Source of the DNA: Candidatus Delongbacteria bacterium
GTDB taxonomy: Bacteria > CAIWAD01
Direction: 5' to 3'
Assembly (NCBI GenBank): GCA_020634015.1
Contig: JACKCN010000001.1
Span: 479,001 to 543,000, forward strand
Length of the DNA: 64,000 nt
Shown here: in pieces, positions 1-9,283 of the stretch
Position numbering within the stretch: position 1 is the first letter of the stretch
Layout of the letters: the number at the start of each line of letters is the position of its first letter
Program-made: the position numbers and the translations under genes
The notes under the pieces: model-generated
Database searches by the model: none
What the model saw: only the letters and a program-made list of their open reading frames with translations
Told to the model about the DNA's origin: nothing

Positions 1-1285
1 TGGCGTACAGCACGCGGGTTTCCGGCGACTGGATGTACAGTGCGAACACCAGCACGCTCAGATAGCCACTGGCCGCGCCGAACATCGCCAGCAGCTCGCG
101 GTCTTCCAGCTGATAGCCCCGTGCGCTGGGCGCCGGACGGTGTTCCCGGCTGCGCGCCAGCAGTTCCGCATAGCGTTTCACCAGGGCCAGGCTGAGAAAG
201 AAGAAGAGCGAGAACCCCAGCAGCCAGGGCGTGAGACTGACCTGCACGGCCAACCCGCCACTCTCGATGCGCAGCAGGTACAGCAGTGCCAGCAGCACCA
301 CGTCCACCAGCAGCAGGCGCTTGAACCAGAGCGAATAGCAGAGCGTCAGCCACAGGTAGACGAACAGAGCGATGGTGAAGGCCCAGGGCAGCCACAGCGA
401 CAGCGCCAGGCCCGCGATGCCCAGCCCCTTCATCAAAGCCCAGGCCTGCGACAGCGGCAGATCGCCGCGGGCCAGCGCGCGCTCACGCTTGCGGGGATGC
501 TGACGGTCGGCTTCCAGATCCATCAGGTCGTTGAAGATGTAGATCGACGAGGCGACGCAGCAGAATGCGACAAAGGCCAGCAACGAAGCCTCGATGGCCG
601 CCGGGTCGAAGAGCCGGTGGGCCAGCAGCATGGGCAGGAAGAGCAGCAGATTCTTGACCCATTGCACCGGGCGCATCACGCTCAACAGGGCCCGGGCGCG
701 CGGTCGGCGGTCATTGATCTCCAGCACGGGACGGATGCCTTCGGTGCGCAGCACACGCTCCACGGAAGCCGGCAGGTTCACGCAGATGCACTCGGCCGCG
801 TCCCGCCAGAGGTGCAGGTCATCGCGGGAATTGCCGGCGTATGCGAAGGGAGCTCCGCCCAGTTCCTCGCGGATCGCCGCCAGTTTGGCCCCCGCCCGGC
901 GATTGGTGCGGCCGTCGCTGGCCAGCACCCGAGTGAAAATGCCCAGATGCGCGGCCACCGACTCGGCCACCGCGCGATCGCTGGCCGTGGCCAGGATCAG
1001 TTTGCGCCCCGACGCGGCCTGCCCGCGCAACCAGTCGAGCAGTTCAGGCACCCAGGGCCAGAGCGCCGGATCGGGCACCAGACGGCGGGCCACCTCCCGC
1101 TTGAGCCGCGCGCGCCCGCCCCGCAGCCAGAGCGCGAGCATGGGCAGCAGCCAGGGCTGGCGCCGCAGCAGCATGAACAGGGTGTCGATGAAGGTGTCCG
1201 AACGCACCAGAGTGCCGTCGAGGTCCACATAGAGCGGTGTGGACCGCCTGATTGCGGGCTGGCCTGGCAAGGGCGAAACGTCCAT
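1..1285 (-). CDS. HAD-phosphatase/UbiA prenyltransferase fusion (3' end outside window)
   Basis: Integral membrane prenyltransferase of the UbiA superfamily with an N-terminal HAD-like phosphatase domain. The first 25 residues lead into the HAD motif YVDLDGTLVRSD. A later stretch reads ILATASDRAVAE (HAD motif II region), and the UbiA part starts near residue 200 with RPVQWVKNLLLF. The UbiA Asp-rich motif is visible as NDLMDLEADRQHPRKR, followed by several hydrophobic helices. The reading frame is open to base 2, so the C-terminus is missing. The ATG at 1285 has GGAG eight bases upstream. Such fusions are known to make prenyl-phosphate-linked sugars (decaprenyl-phosphate phosphoribosyltransferase type), which would fit the neighbouring polysaccharide genes. 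The substrate is inferred, not shown. Confidence 0.85.
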   Translation of the reverse strand, partial: MDVSPLPGQPAIRRSTPLYVDLDGTLVRSDTFIDTLFMLLRRQPWLLPMLALWLRGGRARLKREVARRLVPDPALWPWVPELLDWLRGQAASGRKLILATASDRAVAESVAAHLGIFTRVLASDGRTNRRAGAKLAAIREELGGAPFAYAGNSRDDLHLWRDAAECICVNLPASVERVLRTEGIRPVLEINDRRPRARALLSVMRPVQWVKNLLLFLPMLLAHRLFDPAAIEASLLAFVAFCCVASSIYIFNDLMDLEADRQHPRKRERALARGDLPLSQAWALMKGLGIAGLALSLWLPWAFTIALFVYLWLTLCYSLWFKRLLLVDVVLLALLYLLRIESGGLAVQVSLTPWLLGFSLFFFLSLALVKRYAELLARSREHRPAPSARGYQLEDRELLAMFGAASGYLSVLVFALYIQSPETRVLYA

Positions 1286-1823
1286 GAATGCTCTCCGGGG
1301 ACTGCTTGAGACAGCCCGAATATAGAAAGCGGCCTCTGGATCGGACGCCGAAGCAAAGGGGATCTCGGCAGAGCCGCAAGTCGGAGTCCTACAAACTTCC
1401 TGGCGGATTGCCACTACTCCAAAGGCCACTGGAGAACGAACCTGGGCCACACAACTTCCAAAGAGCTTCGTTGATGGCCGAAATGGAACGAAGACGATTT
1501 GCCAGAATCCCGTGGGACCTACTTGATTTTGAGGCGCTGCAAATCGTCGCTAGTCGCAGTGACGTGGAGCAAATGGCGCTCTCAAGTGGCTCGGGCATCG
1601 ACCACATGAAATGGCTACCTTTGTGCGGTGTCACCGGATTGAAAATGAGCGGGTCTGACAGTTCTTCACGTCAACCGCCAGCGGTGAACGCCCGCATCGA
1701 GCAGTTCCCGCGACCGACAGCCAACGGAAATGTCCCCCGTTGCATGGGGACTCCGAAGTCGAAACGGGAGGGAGCCAGCTGGAAGCGAACGGATCACCAT
1801 CCCATTCCACGGATCGCCCCACC
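1286..1823. other. 538-base divergent intergenic region
   Basis: This stretch separates the leftward UbiA gene from the rightward polysaccharide genes. Apart from the TATATT box near 1320 I see no convincing gene. A plus-strand open frame runs through it, but its protein is low-complexity, rich in Arg and Pro, and lacks a plausible start and ribosome site. Promoters for both directions are expected here. Confidence 0.5.
1319..1324 (-). promoter_or_regulatory. Putative -10 box (TATATT) of the UbiA gene
   Basis: On the minus strand the sequence GCTTTCTATATTC lies about 33 bases before the ATG at 1285. The identical 13-mer forms the -10 region of the tRNA-Lys promoter at 55264-55276, which supports its use as a sigma-70-type -10. 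No good -35 is visible here. Confidence 0.4.
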
Positions 1824-2828
1824 ATGAGAAACCTATACCAGAAGCTGCCCCAAGCCTTTCGCGCCCGACTGAAGTCACTACTTCAGCTGACGCCTCTGCT
1901 GTTGGAGGAACTGGCACAGGTCCGCTGGACCCTTGTTTCTCCAGGCAGTGTGCAGCGCTATTTCCGGTTGCGGCGCGCCCTGCATCGCATCGAAAAAGGT
2001 CTGGTAGCCCATCCACGTCGCCCCGGTGCCGGCATGGACACCGTGACCCTCGCACTGGATGACCTGCAGGACCCTGAGGTTGCATCACGGCTCAGTAAAC
2101 AGGACCGCTCCTGGAGTCTGGCGGTTCTCCAGCAATATGCCGCCTTGCTCCAGCTTGATTTGAACCTGTCCACAGCCCTGAAAGCCCAAGCGGAGCGCCT
2201 GCTGTTGCGACTGGGTTCCTGTGTCACGACGCTAACCGGTGAAAACCCCTTACACCACATGTTGATCCGAGACCTGCCCTCTGCGCGGACGGATACTGCC
2301 GACCTGAAGAACTTCTTCACCTCTAGGCATAGTGTCCGCAGTTTTACCACGCAGCCACTGAGCGACGACACTGTGTTTAAAGCGCTGGAGTTCGCCCGAC
2401 ACAGCCCTTCCGCGTGCAATCGGCAGGCCACTGGTGTGGTCATCGTGCGCGATGCTACCGTACGGCGACAAGTGCTGGAATTGCAAGGAGGGGCAACTGG
2501 CTATGTGGATCGCATGCCCACTCTTCTGGTGCTGGTCGGCGACCGGCGAGGCTACCCGAACTACAACGAGCGTCATACTCCATATGTCGACAGTGCCCTT
2601 TTCGGCATGAACCTGATCTGGGGCCTGCTGGCTCACGGTGTCCATTCGGTTTGCCTCAACTGGTCCTACACCACTCCCCGCAAGGACCGGGACCTTCACC
2701 GCATTTTGAAGCTGGACCCCAGACAACGTGTGGCGTTCGTGATCGCTGCCGGCTACGCTGCCGGGGATGCTCTGATTCCTCGGTCGACAAAACGGGACGC
2801 CAAGGACTTCATTCTGGGACGGTTCTGA
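1824..2828 (+). CDS. Nitroreductase-like flavoprotein of the polysaccharide locus
   Basis: 334 residues. The C-terminal half (from about residue 150) is a nitroreductase-fold domain: the FMN-binding signature SRHSVRSF, then ALEFARHSPSACNRQ, and late GYAAGDALIP. The N-terminal 140 residues are helical and not recognisable. Nitroreductase-family FMN enzymes of this type occur in exopolysaccharide clusters next to polysaccharide pyruvyl transferases, where their reaction is undefined. The ATG at 1824 was preferred to a TTG 28 codons upstream because the extra residues are low-complexity. The stop overlaps the next start (TGATG), implying translational coupling with the glycosyltransferase. Confidence 0.8.
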   Translation: MRNLYQKLPQAFRARLKSLLQLTPLLLEELAQVRWTLVSPGSVQRYFRLRRALHRIEKGLVAHPRRPGAGMDTVTLALDDLQDPEVASRLSKQDRSWSLAVLQQYAALLQLDLNLSTALKAQAERLLLRLGSCVTTLTGENPLHHMLIRDLPSARTDTADLKNFFTSRHSVRSFTTQPLSDDTVFKALEFARHSPSACNRQATGVVIVRDATVRRQVLELQGGATGYVDRMPTLLVLVGDRRGYPNYNERHTPYVDSALFGMNLIWGLLAHGVHSVCLNWSYTTPRKDRDLHRILKLDPRQRVAFVIAAGYAAGDALIPRSTKRDAKDFILGRF

Positions 2829-3988
2829 TGGGTGCTTCCCCTGAACGCACCCGGGGGCGGTGTTATGTCCACGCTCGCGGTCGTTTCGTGATGAAACCGG
2901 ACGGCCTGTGTTTCTACAACAACGATGGGCATTATCTGGAATCGATTGCCAAACTCTTCGAGGAACTGCAGGTGGGCGGATTTCTGATCACCCCAGGCGA
3001 CCTGGAATACGAAAGCGCCAGCCAGTACACATTCCGCTTCGAATCCCCGACGGTCACCTTCGACTGCTGGCCGTCCGGACGGGGCACATGGTCCTTCGTC
3101 AAACGCTTGCTGCATCTGCGGGGGCACTTGAAGCATACGGACACAGTGCTGGCCATGGGACCAACCGTTGGCTGCTTCCTCACCTTGCTGCTGGCCCCGG
3201 CCAAAGCGCGGCGAATCCTCTACAGTGGCATCGCCTTCACCCCGTCAGGCATTCTGGGGCCCCTGACACGCAGGTTGGAAAGCGTGGCCTTGCGCCGCAG
3301 CCATGCGGTTCTCTGCACCGGAAAGCACCTGCAAGAGGAATTTCTCCGCCGCGGCGCCCGGCATGTCGAGTGCACGGTGCCCCTGCTGAATCTGCAGACG
3401 AGTGTGCTCGATCAGCCTCCCCCGCGTGAGCGCCGCAGCGTGGAACACCTGCTCTGTGTCGGGCATCTGGGGCCACGCAAACGCCAGCAGGATTTGCTGG
3501 CTGCAGGCAGGCTGCTGTTGGAGCGCACGGGCAGCTGTCCGGTGATACACCTGGTCGGACGTGGTGATCTGGAAGGGTTTCGCGATGCCAACAAGGAGAC
3601 GATCGAACTCCTTGGGTCCCGGTTGGTCCTGCACGGGCATATTTCCGACCCGGAGGTACTGGCGGGTCTGTACCGCCAGGCCGATGCCCTGGTGATCTGC
3701 AGCCTGGCCGAGGGCTTTCCCCGGGTGGTTTACGAAGCCTTGCTCCATGGAGTGCCAGTGATCAGCACGCCCCTTCCTGGCTTGACGGCGGATTTCACGG
3801 ATGGGCAGGACATGCTTTTCTTCCCCTTTGGCAACCCGCAACGACTGGCGGACTGCATTGCCGGGCTCGGACACGATCCGGACCGGCTGAACAGCATCGT
3901 GGAACGCAACCGGGTGTTCATCACATCCCGACTCAGCCGGACTCCCGTGGAACAGCTGGCTGCAATACTGGAAATGCCATGTCAATGA
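2828..3988 (+). CDS. Glycosyltransferase family 4 protein
   Basis: 386 residues. A GT-B fold glycosyltransferase expected to transfer a sugar from a nucleotide-sugar donor to the growing lipid-linked repeat unit at the cytoplasmic membrane face. The donor-binding half shows LLCVGHLGPRKRQQDLL, VIHLVGRGDLEGF, and the GT4 EX7E-type region SLAEGFPRVVYEALLHGVPV followed by STPLPGL. The start at 2828 overlaps the preceding stop by one base. An in-frame ATG at 2891 is an alternative that would remove 21 Arg-rich residues. The stop overlaps the next gene by 10 bases, so the run of genes is one transcription unit. Confidence 0.85.
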   Translation: MGASPERTRGRCYVHARGRFVMKPDGLCFYNNDGHYLESIAKLFEELQVGGFLITPGDLEYESASQYTFRFESPTVTFDCWPSGRGTWSFVKRLLHLRGHLKHTDTVLAMGPTVGCFLTLLLAPAKARRILYSGIAFTPSGILGPLTRRLESVALRRSHAVLCTGKHLQEEFLRRGARHVECTVPLLNLQTSVLDQPPPRERRSVEHLLCVGHLGPRKRQQDLLAAGRLLLERTGSCPVIHLVGRGDLEGFRDANKETIELLGSRLVLHGHISDPEVLAGLYRQADALVICSLAEGFPRVVYEALLHGVPVISTPLPGLTADFTDGQDMLFFPFGNPQRLADCIAGLGHDPDRLNSIVERNRVFITSRLSRTPVEQLAAILEMPCQ

Positions 3989-5145
3989 CCGTGTGCCTGA
4001 TGAACGTGGGTTTCGGCGGCAACAAAGGTGCCGAGGCCATGCTGGTGACCATGTTGCAACAGTTGCACCAGCGATTTCCGGGCATTCGTCTGGCCATCGA
4101 GCGTCCTGCCAGGGAGCACCCAGGCTATTATCGGGAGCGGATCACGGAACTGCGCGAAGCGGGAATGAACCTGTGCTGGATTGATTTCCACCCGGCATGG
4201 CGGATGGCATCGCCTTTGAAGGCATATAGCGATGAGCAGGGGGCCCAAGTTAGCCCCGACGCGGTGATCGACCTGGGCGGCCTCAATTTTCAGGACCGCA
4301 GCCAGCGGGGCTCTCTGCGAACGGTGATACGTCACCTTCCCTTCGTTTCCCGGGGCATTCCGCTGTTCTTCTTCACCCAGGACATGGGTCCAATGGAGTA
4401 CTGGTTCACCCGGTTCTGCGCCCGGTTGCTGCTGCGCCGAGCCCGCAGGATTTTTACCCGCAGTGCGCGAACCCATGAATTGCTGGCGCGGGGGGTGCCT
4501 CTGCGCAACCTGCCTCTGGCCGGACCGTTCGCGGACTCCACTTTTGCCCTTCAGTCCCACGTAGCCTCTGCTCCGACACACACTGACAACCTCCCGTTGC
4601 TTGTGATCAGCCCGTCGCAAGTAGTCGAACGTTTGAACCCACAGTCATACCGGCTGCTGCTTGAAATGCTTCTGAAGGAATTGATTCCGCACTACCGTGT
4701 ACTGCTCCTCGCACACACCTTCGCCCCGGGAGACACAAAGGACGATGCGGACCTGTGCCGGGAGCTGCACCGGGATTTTCCGACTTGTCTGCTTGGGGAT
4801 GAGAACCTGCCGGTGGAGATCCTGAAAGGTCGTATCGGGGCAGCCCGGTTGGTTGTGTCCAGCCGTTTCCATGTGCTCGTGGCCGCGCTGGGTCAGGGAG
4901 TTCCGGTTGTCGCCCTAGGGTGGAACCCCAAGTATGGCAGCTTGCTGGGAAGTTTCGGCATCGAGTTCGCCAATGTGACTGACACTGCGCCGGAACAATG
5001 CGGGAAGATCGTCGAGCTGCTGGGCACTCTGGACGCCCCCAATATCCGGGCCACAGTCGCCAGGCACGCCGAGCGTGCCCGGACTGAAGCGATGGCCAGT
5101 TTCGACATGCTGGAACAGGAACTGCGCTCGATCCATGTCCGCTGA
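3979..5145 (+). CDS. Polysaccharide pyruvyl transferase family protein
   Basis: 388 residues. The N-terminus MNVGFGGNKGAEAML is the family hallmark (N-x-G-x-x-NKGAEA). It is followed by DLGGLNFQDR, GIPLFFFTQDMGP and, near the C-terminus, SRFHVLVAALGQGVPVVALGW, which together identify the WcaK/AmsJ/CsaB superfamily. Members transfer pyruvate from phosphoenolpyruvate to sugars as ketals, or act as related sugar transferases in exopolysaccharide synthesis. A second ATG two codons downstream is possible. It overlaps the genes on both sides, fitting a coupled operon. Pyruvylation of this organism's polymer is inference. Confidence 0.85.
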   Translation: MSMTVCLMNVGFGGNKGAEAMLVTMLQQLHQRFPGIRLAIERPAREHPGYYRERITELREAGMNLCWIDFHPAWRMASPLKAYSDEQGAQVSPDAVIDLGGLNFQDRSQRGSLRTVIRHLPFVSRGIPLFFFTQDMGPMEYWFTRFCARLLLRRARRIFTRSARTHELLARGVPLRNLPLAGPFADSTFALQSHVASAPTHTDNLPLLVISPSQVVERLNPQSYRLLLEMLLKELIPHYRVLLLAHTFAPGDTKDDADLCRELHRDFPTCLLGDENLPVEILKGRIGAARLVVSSRFHVLVAALGQGVPVVALGWNPKYGSLLGSFGIEFANVTDTAPEQCGKIVELLGTLDAPNIRATVARHAERARTEAMASFDMLEQELRSIHVR

Positions 5146-6544
5146 AAAGGAGAGACTCTGGGCCGGTAAGCACACGGCGGCTGAAGTGGGCAATGGCAGA
5201 AATCCTTTGCGCCGACGCCTGTTGTCACACCTGAGGTACAGCGGTTTCTTCGGCCAGATGCTGAACTACGGACTGGGCAGCATTCTCCAGAAGCTGCTGG
5301 GTATCCTGCTGCTGCCGTTGTACATCCACGCACTCCATCCAGCCGAGCTGGGCGCCCTCGCGCTGATCGAAGTGTGCCAGACCTTCTTCACCGCCCTGGG
5401 CTCCCTGGGTATCCCCTATGCACTGCTGCGGTTCGCAACGGATGGATCGAGTTCAATCGGCACTCTTCTGCGTACCTCGGTGGTCTGCAGCGCCGTGCCT
5501 GGCCTGGTATTGAGTGGCGCCCTGATGCTTGGGTTCCAGGGTCTGCTGGGGTTGATGCGGCTGGATTCCAGCTACAGTCAGGCGATGCTGCTCGGGCTGG
5601 GGCTGATTCCGTTGCAGATACTGCAGAACATTCTGCAAAACATCTGGCGCATCGAAGCCCGTGCACGCCGGTTCTCCCTGCTCATGACACTGCAGGCGGC
5701 AGTCCTGCTACTGTCCACCGCCTGGATGGTGATTCCCATGGGCCTGGGAATCCGGGGCATCCTGCTCGGCCGCTATGCCGGAACGGCCTTACTGCTGCTT
5801 TGCGGTGCTTGGCAGTACGGTTCCGTGATCGTCGCCGGCCATCTGGACCGGGATCTGGGTCGGCGCATGCTTGGATTCGGCCTGCCCCTGATTCCCCACA
5901 AGCTGAACCTGCTGCTGAACAGCAAAGTGGATCGGTTATTGTTGCAGTACATGCTGGGACCGGCGGCTGTGGGCATCTATGAACTGGCCTTCCGGGTTGC
6001 CACCTACCTGCAGAGTGCGCTCTCTCCTCTGGAATCGGCATTCCTGCCCTATGTGATCCGTCACCAGGATCGCAAGGACCGAACGTCCAACCTGGGCCTT
6101 GTAACCAACTTCATGCTGCTGGCCATCGTCCTGGGCACCCTGGGCCTGCTGTATGGAGGTCCGCTGCTGGTGCATTGGGCCGACGTCGGCGGCAAGTACC
6201 CGCTGCCAGAACACCTGATGGCGCTGCTGGTGCTGGGAATGATGGTCAGCCTGACCTACAATGTGGTGGCCTATCCTTTGTACACCAACCGTCGGACGAA
6301 GATGATGCCCCTGATCTCGGGACTTGGCATGGCCAGCAACATCCTGGGAAACCTGTGGCTGATTCCTGCCGCTGGTCCAGTGGGTGCAGCCTGGGCAACT
6401 CTGTTCAGCAATTCCGTCATGACCAGTCTGGGCCACTGGGCCTCACGGCGGCAGCAGGGCTGCAATCTACTGCCCGGGTTGTCTCTCGTAGGGTTGGTAA
6501 TGCTGGTCGTAGTGGGGTGGCTGCTCTGGGGTGTGCTGTGGTAA
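5135..6544 (+). CDS. Wzx/MATE-type polysaccharide flippase
   Basis: 469 residues with about 12-14 hydrophobic segments typical of oligosaccharide flippases. The N-terminal region YGLGSILQKLLGILLLPLY matches the first helix pattern of the polysaccharide transport family (G-x-x-x-x-K-x-x-G), and DRLLLQYMLGPAAVGIYELA is the characteristic mid-protein motif. It would flip undecaprenyl-linked repeat units across the inner membrane. The start at ATG 5135 overlaps the previous gene by 11 bases and is preferred over an upstream alternative start at 5075, whose extra 20 residues overlap the previous coding frame without hydrophobic character. Confidence 0.88.
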   Translation: MSAEKERLWAGKHTAAEVGNGRNPLRRRLLSHLRYSGFFGQMLNYGLGSILQKLLGILLLPLYIHALHPAELGALALIEVCQTFFTALGSLGIPYALLRFATDGSSSIGTLLRTSVVCSAVPGLVLSGALMLGFQGLLGLMRLDSSYSQAMLLGLGLIPLQILQNILQNIWRIEARARRFSLLMTLQAAVLLLSTAWMVIPMGLGIRGILLGRYAGTALLLLCGAWQYGSVIVAGHLDRDLGRRMLGFGLPLIPHKLNLLLNSKVDRLLLQYMLGPAAVGIYELAFRVATYLQSALSPLESAFLPYVIRHQDRKDRTSNLGLVTNFMLLAIVLGTLGLLYGGPLLVHWADVGGKYPLPEHLMALLVLGMMVSLTYNVVAYPLYTNRRTKMMPLISGLGMASNILGNLWLIPAAGPVGAAWATLFSNSVMTSLGHWASRRQQGCNLLPGLSLVGLVMLVVVGWLLWGVLW

Positions 6545-7740
6545 AATCCGCCCCCACCCAACTACCAAGCGATGACCGCAAGGCGCCTGCACTGCCTGTT
6601 CTGCTCTTCCAGCGAATGGTGCCCGAGTACCGGGTGGAACTATTCCGGCGCTTGCATCGGGAACTGGGCATTCGCATCTGTCACTGGTCCGGCTCCCTGT
6701 CCTCCGCCAGCAACCCGCTGGGCGAGGGGAACCTTCGTGCGGCCCGCTTCCGGGGAAACACACGTTGGCACTACTTGTTCAGCCTTCCTGCTCTGGTCTG
6801 CACCCTGCTCAGCGAACGGCCCGCCGTGGTCATCTGCGAGGCCTCACCAGGTTTTCCTGTCTTTTGGTATCTGGCCATGCTGCAGCACATTTTGCGGTTC
6901 CGCCTGGTTGGGTGGGGTCACGGAATCGACAACGAGGACTGGGCCAGCGGCCACCGCGGCTGGCGTTTCCGCCTGCAGTGCCTCTTGCTGGGCCGTACCC
7001 GTGGCTTGCTTCTGTACTCCCACGGCCGGGCCACCGAGTTGCAGCGGCAACTGGGCGCAATTCCCCAGGTGGTTGCCTTCAACAGTCTGGATACGACAGG
7101 AATGGTTGAACATTGCAACCTGTTGCAATCCCAAGGGGCGGGGCGTCGACCACTGACAGCGTCAGAGGAATTGCGTTTGGTATTCGTGGGACGCCTGATC
7201 CCCGGGAAACAACTCACCATGGCCTTGGAGGCGCTGGCACAATTCAGCGAACTGCCTTGGCGCTTCCGCATTCTCGGAGATGGTCCAGCGGCCGAGGCAC
7301 TGAAGCAGCAGGCAAATGGTGACACCCGCATCGAGTTCCTGGGTGAGTGTCACGAACAGGAAGCAGTCGGACGTGAGTTGGCCAGCGCTCATCTGTTGTT
7401 GCACCCGGGCAATCTGGGGCTTGTGGTCGTGCATGCCATGGCCTACGGCTGCCCCGTGCTGGGGTGCCGCGCGGGTTCCCGGGGCATCGCCCACGGACCA
7501 GAAGCCGAGTTGCTGGTCGATGGGGTCAACGGCATCCTTTGTGCAGCCGAGTCGAAGGCGCTTCTTGCCGAATTGCGCGCATTGGCCGGTGATCCTGCAC
7601 GACTGCAGGCGATGCAGGATGCGGCTCTGGAGACAGCCCGAGAGCGAACTGGGCTAAACCAGATGGTTTCAAGTTTTTGCGAAATGCTCCGGATCCAGGG
7701 TGCGATCACTGCGACACATTCCGCAGGGCGGAGCAGCTGA
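6538..7740 (+). CDS. Glycosyltransferase family 4 protein
   Basis: About 400 residues. The N-terminus PVLLFQRMVPEYRVELFRRL is the classic start of GT4 enzymes that act on lipid-linked intermediates. The C-terminal domain has LVFVGRLIPGKQLTMALEAL, FRILGDGPAAEAL and LHPGNLGLVVVHAMAYGCPV, the last carrying the donor-binding acidic region in a variant form (the first Glu is replaced by Asn/Leu). A GTG start at 6538 overlapping the previous stop is chosen because the conserved N-terminal motif lies upstream of the first ATG (6616). Start confidence is moderate. Part of the same coupled operon. Confidence 0.85.
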   Translation: MVKSAPTQLPSDDRKAPALPVLLFQRMVPEYRVELFRRLHRELGIRICHWSGSLSSASNPLGEGNLRAARFRGNTRWHYLFSLPALVCTLLSERPAVVICEASPGFPVFWYLAMLQHILRFRLVGWGHGIDNEDWASGHRGWRFRLQCLLLGRTRGLLLYSHGRATELQRQLGAIPQVVAFNSLDTTGMVEHCNLLQSQGAGRRPLTASEELRLVFVGRLIPGKQLTMALEALAQFSELPWRFRILGDGPAAEALKQQANGDTRIEFLGECHEQEAVGRELASAHLLLHPGNLGLVVVHAMAYGCPVLGCRAGSRGIAHGPEAELLVDGVNGILCAAESKALLAELRALAGDPARLQAMQDAALETARERTGLNQMVSSFCEMLRIQGAITATHSAGRSS

Positions 7741-7807
7741 CTGGCCCAGGTATCTGACCACCAATCAACGGCAACCACAACGGCAATCCGCTGCATACGA
7801 GGTTTTC

Positions 7808-8518
7808 ATGGCCTTTTTCAAATCCTTTCCGGGCGGGTCGCTGCTCCACCCTTACCGCCTGCTGAAGCCCCATGACAGCCTTTCCCGGGAACGCCACCGC
7901 ATGCTCTACCATGCCTTCCTGTATACGCGAGGAGAATCCGTTGCCGGGGACTATCTGGAGTTTGGTATCGCCGCGGGACGCAGCCTGGTGTACAGCTGGG
8001 ACATTTGCCGCAAGTTGGGCCTGGAGCGCGATCTGCGCTTTCTGGGTTTCGACGCTTTTCAGGGCTTTCCCGAACCCAAAGGTGTGGATGCGCAATTCAC
8101 CCGGTTCGTCAAGGGCGATGCCTGCCACAGCCGGAAGACCGTGGAGGACAACCTGCGCGCCTGCGGTATCCCCGCAGAACGGGTCGTGCTGGTGGATGGC
8201 TGGTATCAGGACACATTGGTTCCCGCAACCCGCATCGCTCACGATCTGCATGCAGCGCGGGTGGTGAACATCGATTGCGACCTGTATGACTCGGCGATCC
8301 TGGCGCTGGAGTTCATCGCTCCCATTGTCTCCGACGGGGCCGTGATCCTCTTTGACGATTGGTACTGCTACCGCGGGGATCCGGATCGCGGAGAGATGCG
8401 AGCGGCCCGGGAGTGGCAGCTGGCCCATCCCGGAATCCGCCTGATTCGCTGGAAGGGCTACGCCAATGTGGGGCAGTCCTTCATTGTGAGCCGTCAGAAG
8501 GAGGATTCCGAAAAGTGA
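7808..8518 (+). CDS. TylF/macrocin O-methyltransferase-like protein
   Basis: 236 residues. Resembles the TylF/NovP family of SAM-dependent sugar O-methyltransferases: YLEFGIAAGRSLVY (SAM-binding motif with a Glu), FLGFDAFQGFPEP, VVNIDCDLYDSAILAL and a metal-site-like VILFDDWYCYRGDPDRGE. Those Asp-rich motifs bind Mg in characterised members. It probably methylates a sugar of the polymer. ATG 7808 is preceded by GAGG at good spacing; an upstream start at 7700 would overlap the preceding gene. The next gene converges from the other strand. Confidence 0.82.
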   Translation: MAFFKSFPGGSLLHPYRLLKPHDSLSRERHRMLYHAFLYTRGESVAGDYLEFGIAAGRSLVYSWDICRKLGLERDLRFLGFDAFQGFPEPKGVDAQFTRFVKGDACHSRKTVEDNLRACGIPAERVVLVDGWYQDTLVPATRIAHDLHAARVVNIDCDLYDSAILALEFIAPIVSDGAVILFDDWYCYRGDPDRGEMRAAREWQLAHPGIRLIRWKGYANVGQSFIVSRQKEDSEK

Positions 8519-8545
8519 ACGTCGATCGGGCGTGAAAAGCCGGGA

Positions 8546-9265
8546 TCATCGAGTACAGAGGAAAGAGACGGAACTGGAATACCGCTCCAGCTTCATCCTG
8601 GGAAACCACTGGGGAAAATCGGGATAAGGATACAGTGGACCACGTCGCACGTCCACGATGCGGAAGACTTCGCCGATGCGCTGCCGCCAGGCGTCCACCC
8701 GGAAATCCCGAGTCTCCGCCAATGCATACCTGCAGCGCGAGCCATGGGCATGGGGCAGAAACACATGCCGCCAGCGGATGGTGGGTTCACCCAGCAACTT
8801 CTTGAGCAACCGGGCATGAGTGGCGAACAGCATATGGTTCAGGGTATTGATCAGGGCCATGGTCCCGGTTGGGACGGTGATCACTGCCAGGCCCTTCGAC
8901 TGCAGCACGCGCCGCATCTCGCGCAACCCCTGTTGCCTGTCCGCGAAGTGTTCCAGACTGTGCGATGAGAACACCACATCGAAACTGCCGTCGTCAAAGG
9001 GCAACTCTTCCGCACTGCCCAGCACGATGTTCCAGTCCTCGAGTTTTCCGAAGGCAACTCCACGGCGACCAGGAACCGGGTCCACCCCTGTCACTTCAAA
9101 ACCCAGCTTGCGGGCTTTCCATAGGTGAAAGGCGTTGCCACACCCCACATCAAGGAATCTTCCCGGAGCCCTGGCCGCAATGGCCTCAAGGCACACTTGC
9201 CACTCGATTTCGCGTATGACACTCTGGCGCTCCTGGAATCGGGCAGGTCCGGCCTTGGGCCACAT
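8546..9265 (-). CDS. Class I SAM-dependent methyltransferase
   Basis: 239 residues. Rossmann-type methyltransferase with motif I FLDVGCGNAFHLWKA, motif II VTGVDPVPG, motif III region ELPFDDGSFDVVFSSHSLEHF and post-motif VLQSKGLAVITVP. The pattern is that of methyltransf_11 enzymes. The ATG at 9265 has AGGGAG six bases upstream and is preferred to a TTG at 9283. Encoded with the next upstream glycosyltransferase on the minus strand, 18 bases apart, so the pair forms a small operon embedded against the direction of the main cluster. Substrate unknown, presumably a glycan. Confidence 0.85.
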   Translation of the reverse strand: MWPKAGPARFQERQSVIREIEWQVCLEAIAARAPGRFLDVGCGNAFHLWKARKLGFEVTGVDPVPGRRGVAFGKLEDWNIVLGSAEELPFDDGSFDVVFSSHSLEHFADRQQGLREMRRVLQSKGLAVITVPTGTMALINTLNHMLFATHARLLKKLLGEPTIRWRHVFLPHAHGSRCRYALAETRDFRVDAWRQRIGEVFRIVDVRRGPLYPYPDFPQWFPRMKLERYSSSVSFLCTR

Positions 9266-9283
9266 CAATGTCTCCCTATGCAA

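Noticed and set aside
1288..1827. 179-codon plus-strand frame before the nitroreductase gene
   Set aside because: Arg/Pro/Ser-rich, no motif, starts within the UbiA leader region and lacks a ribosome site.
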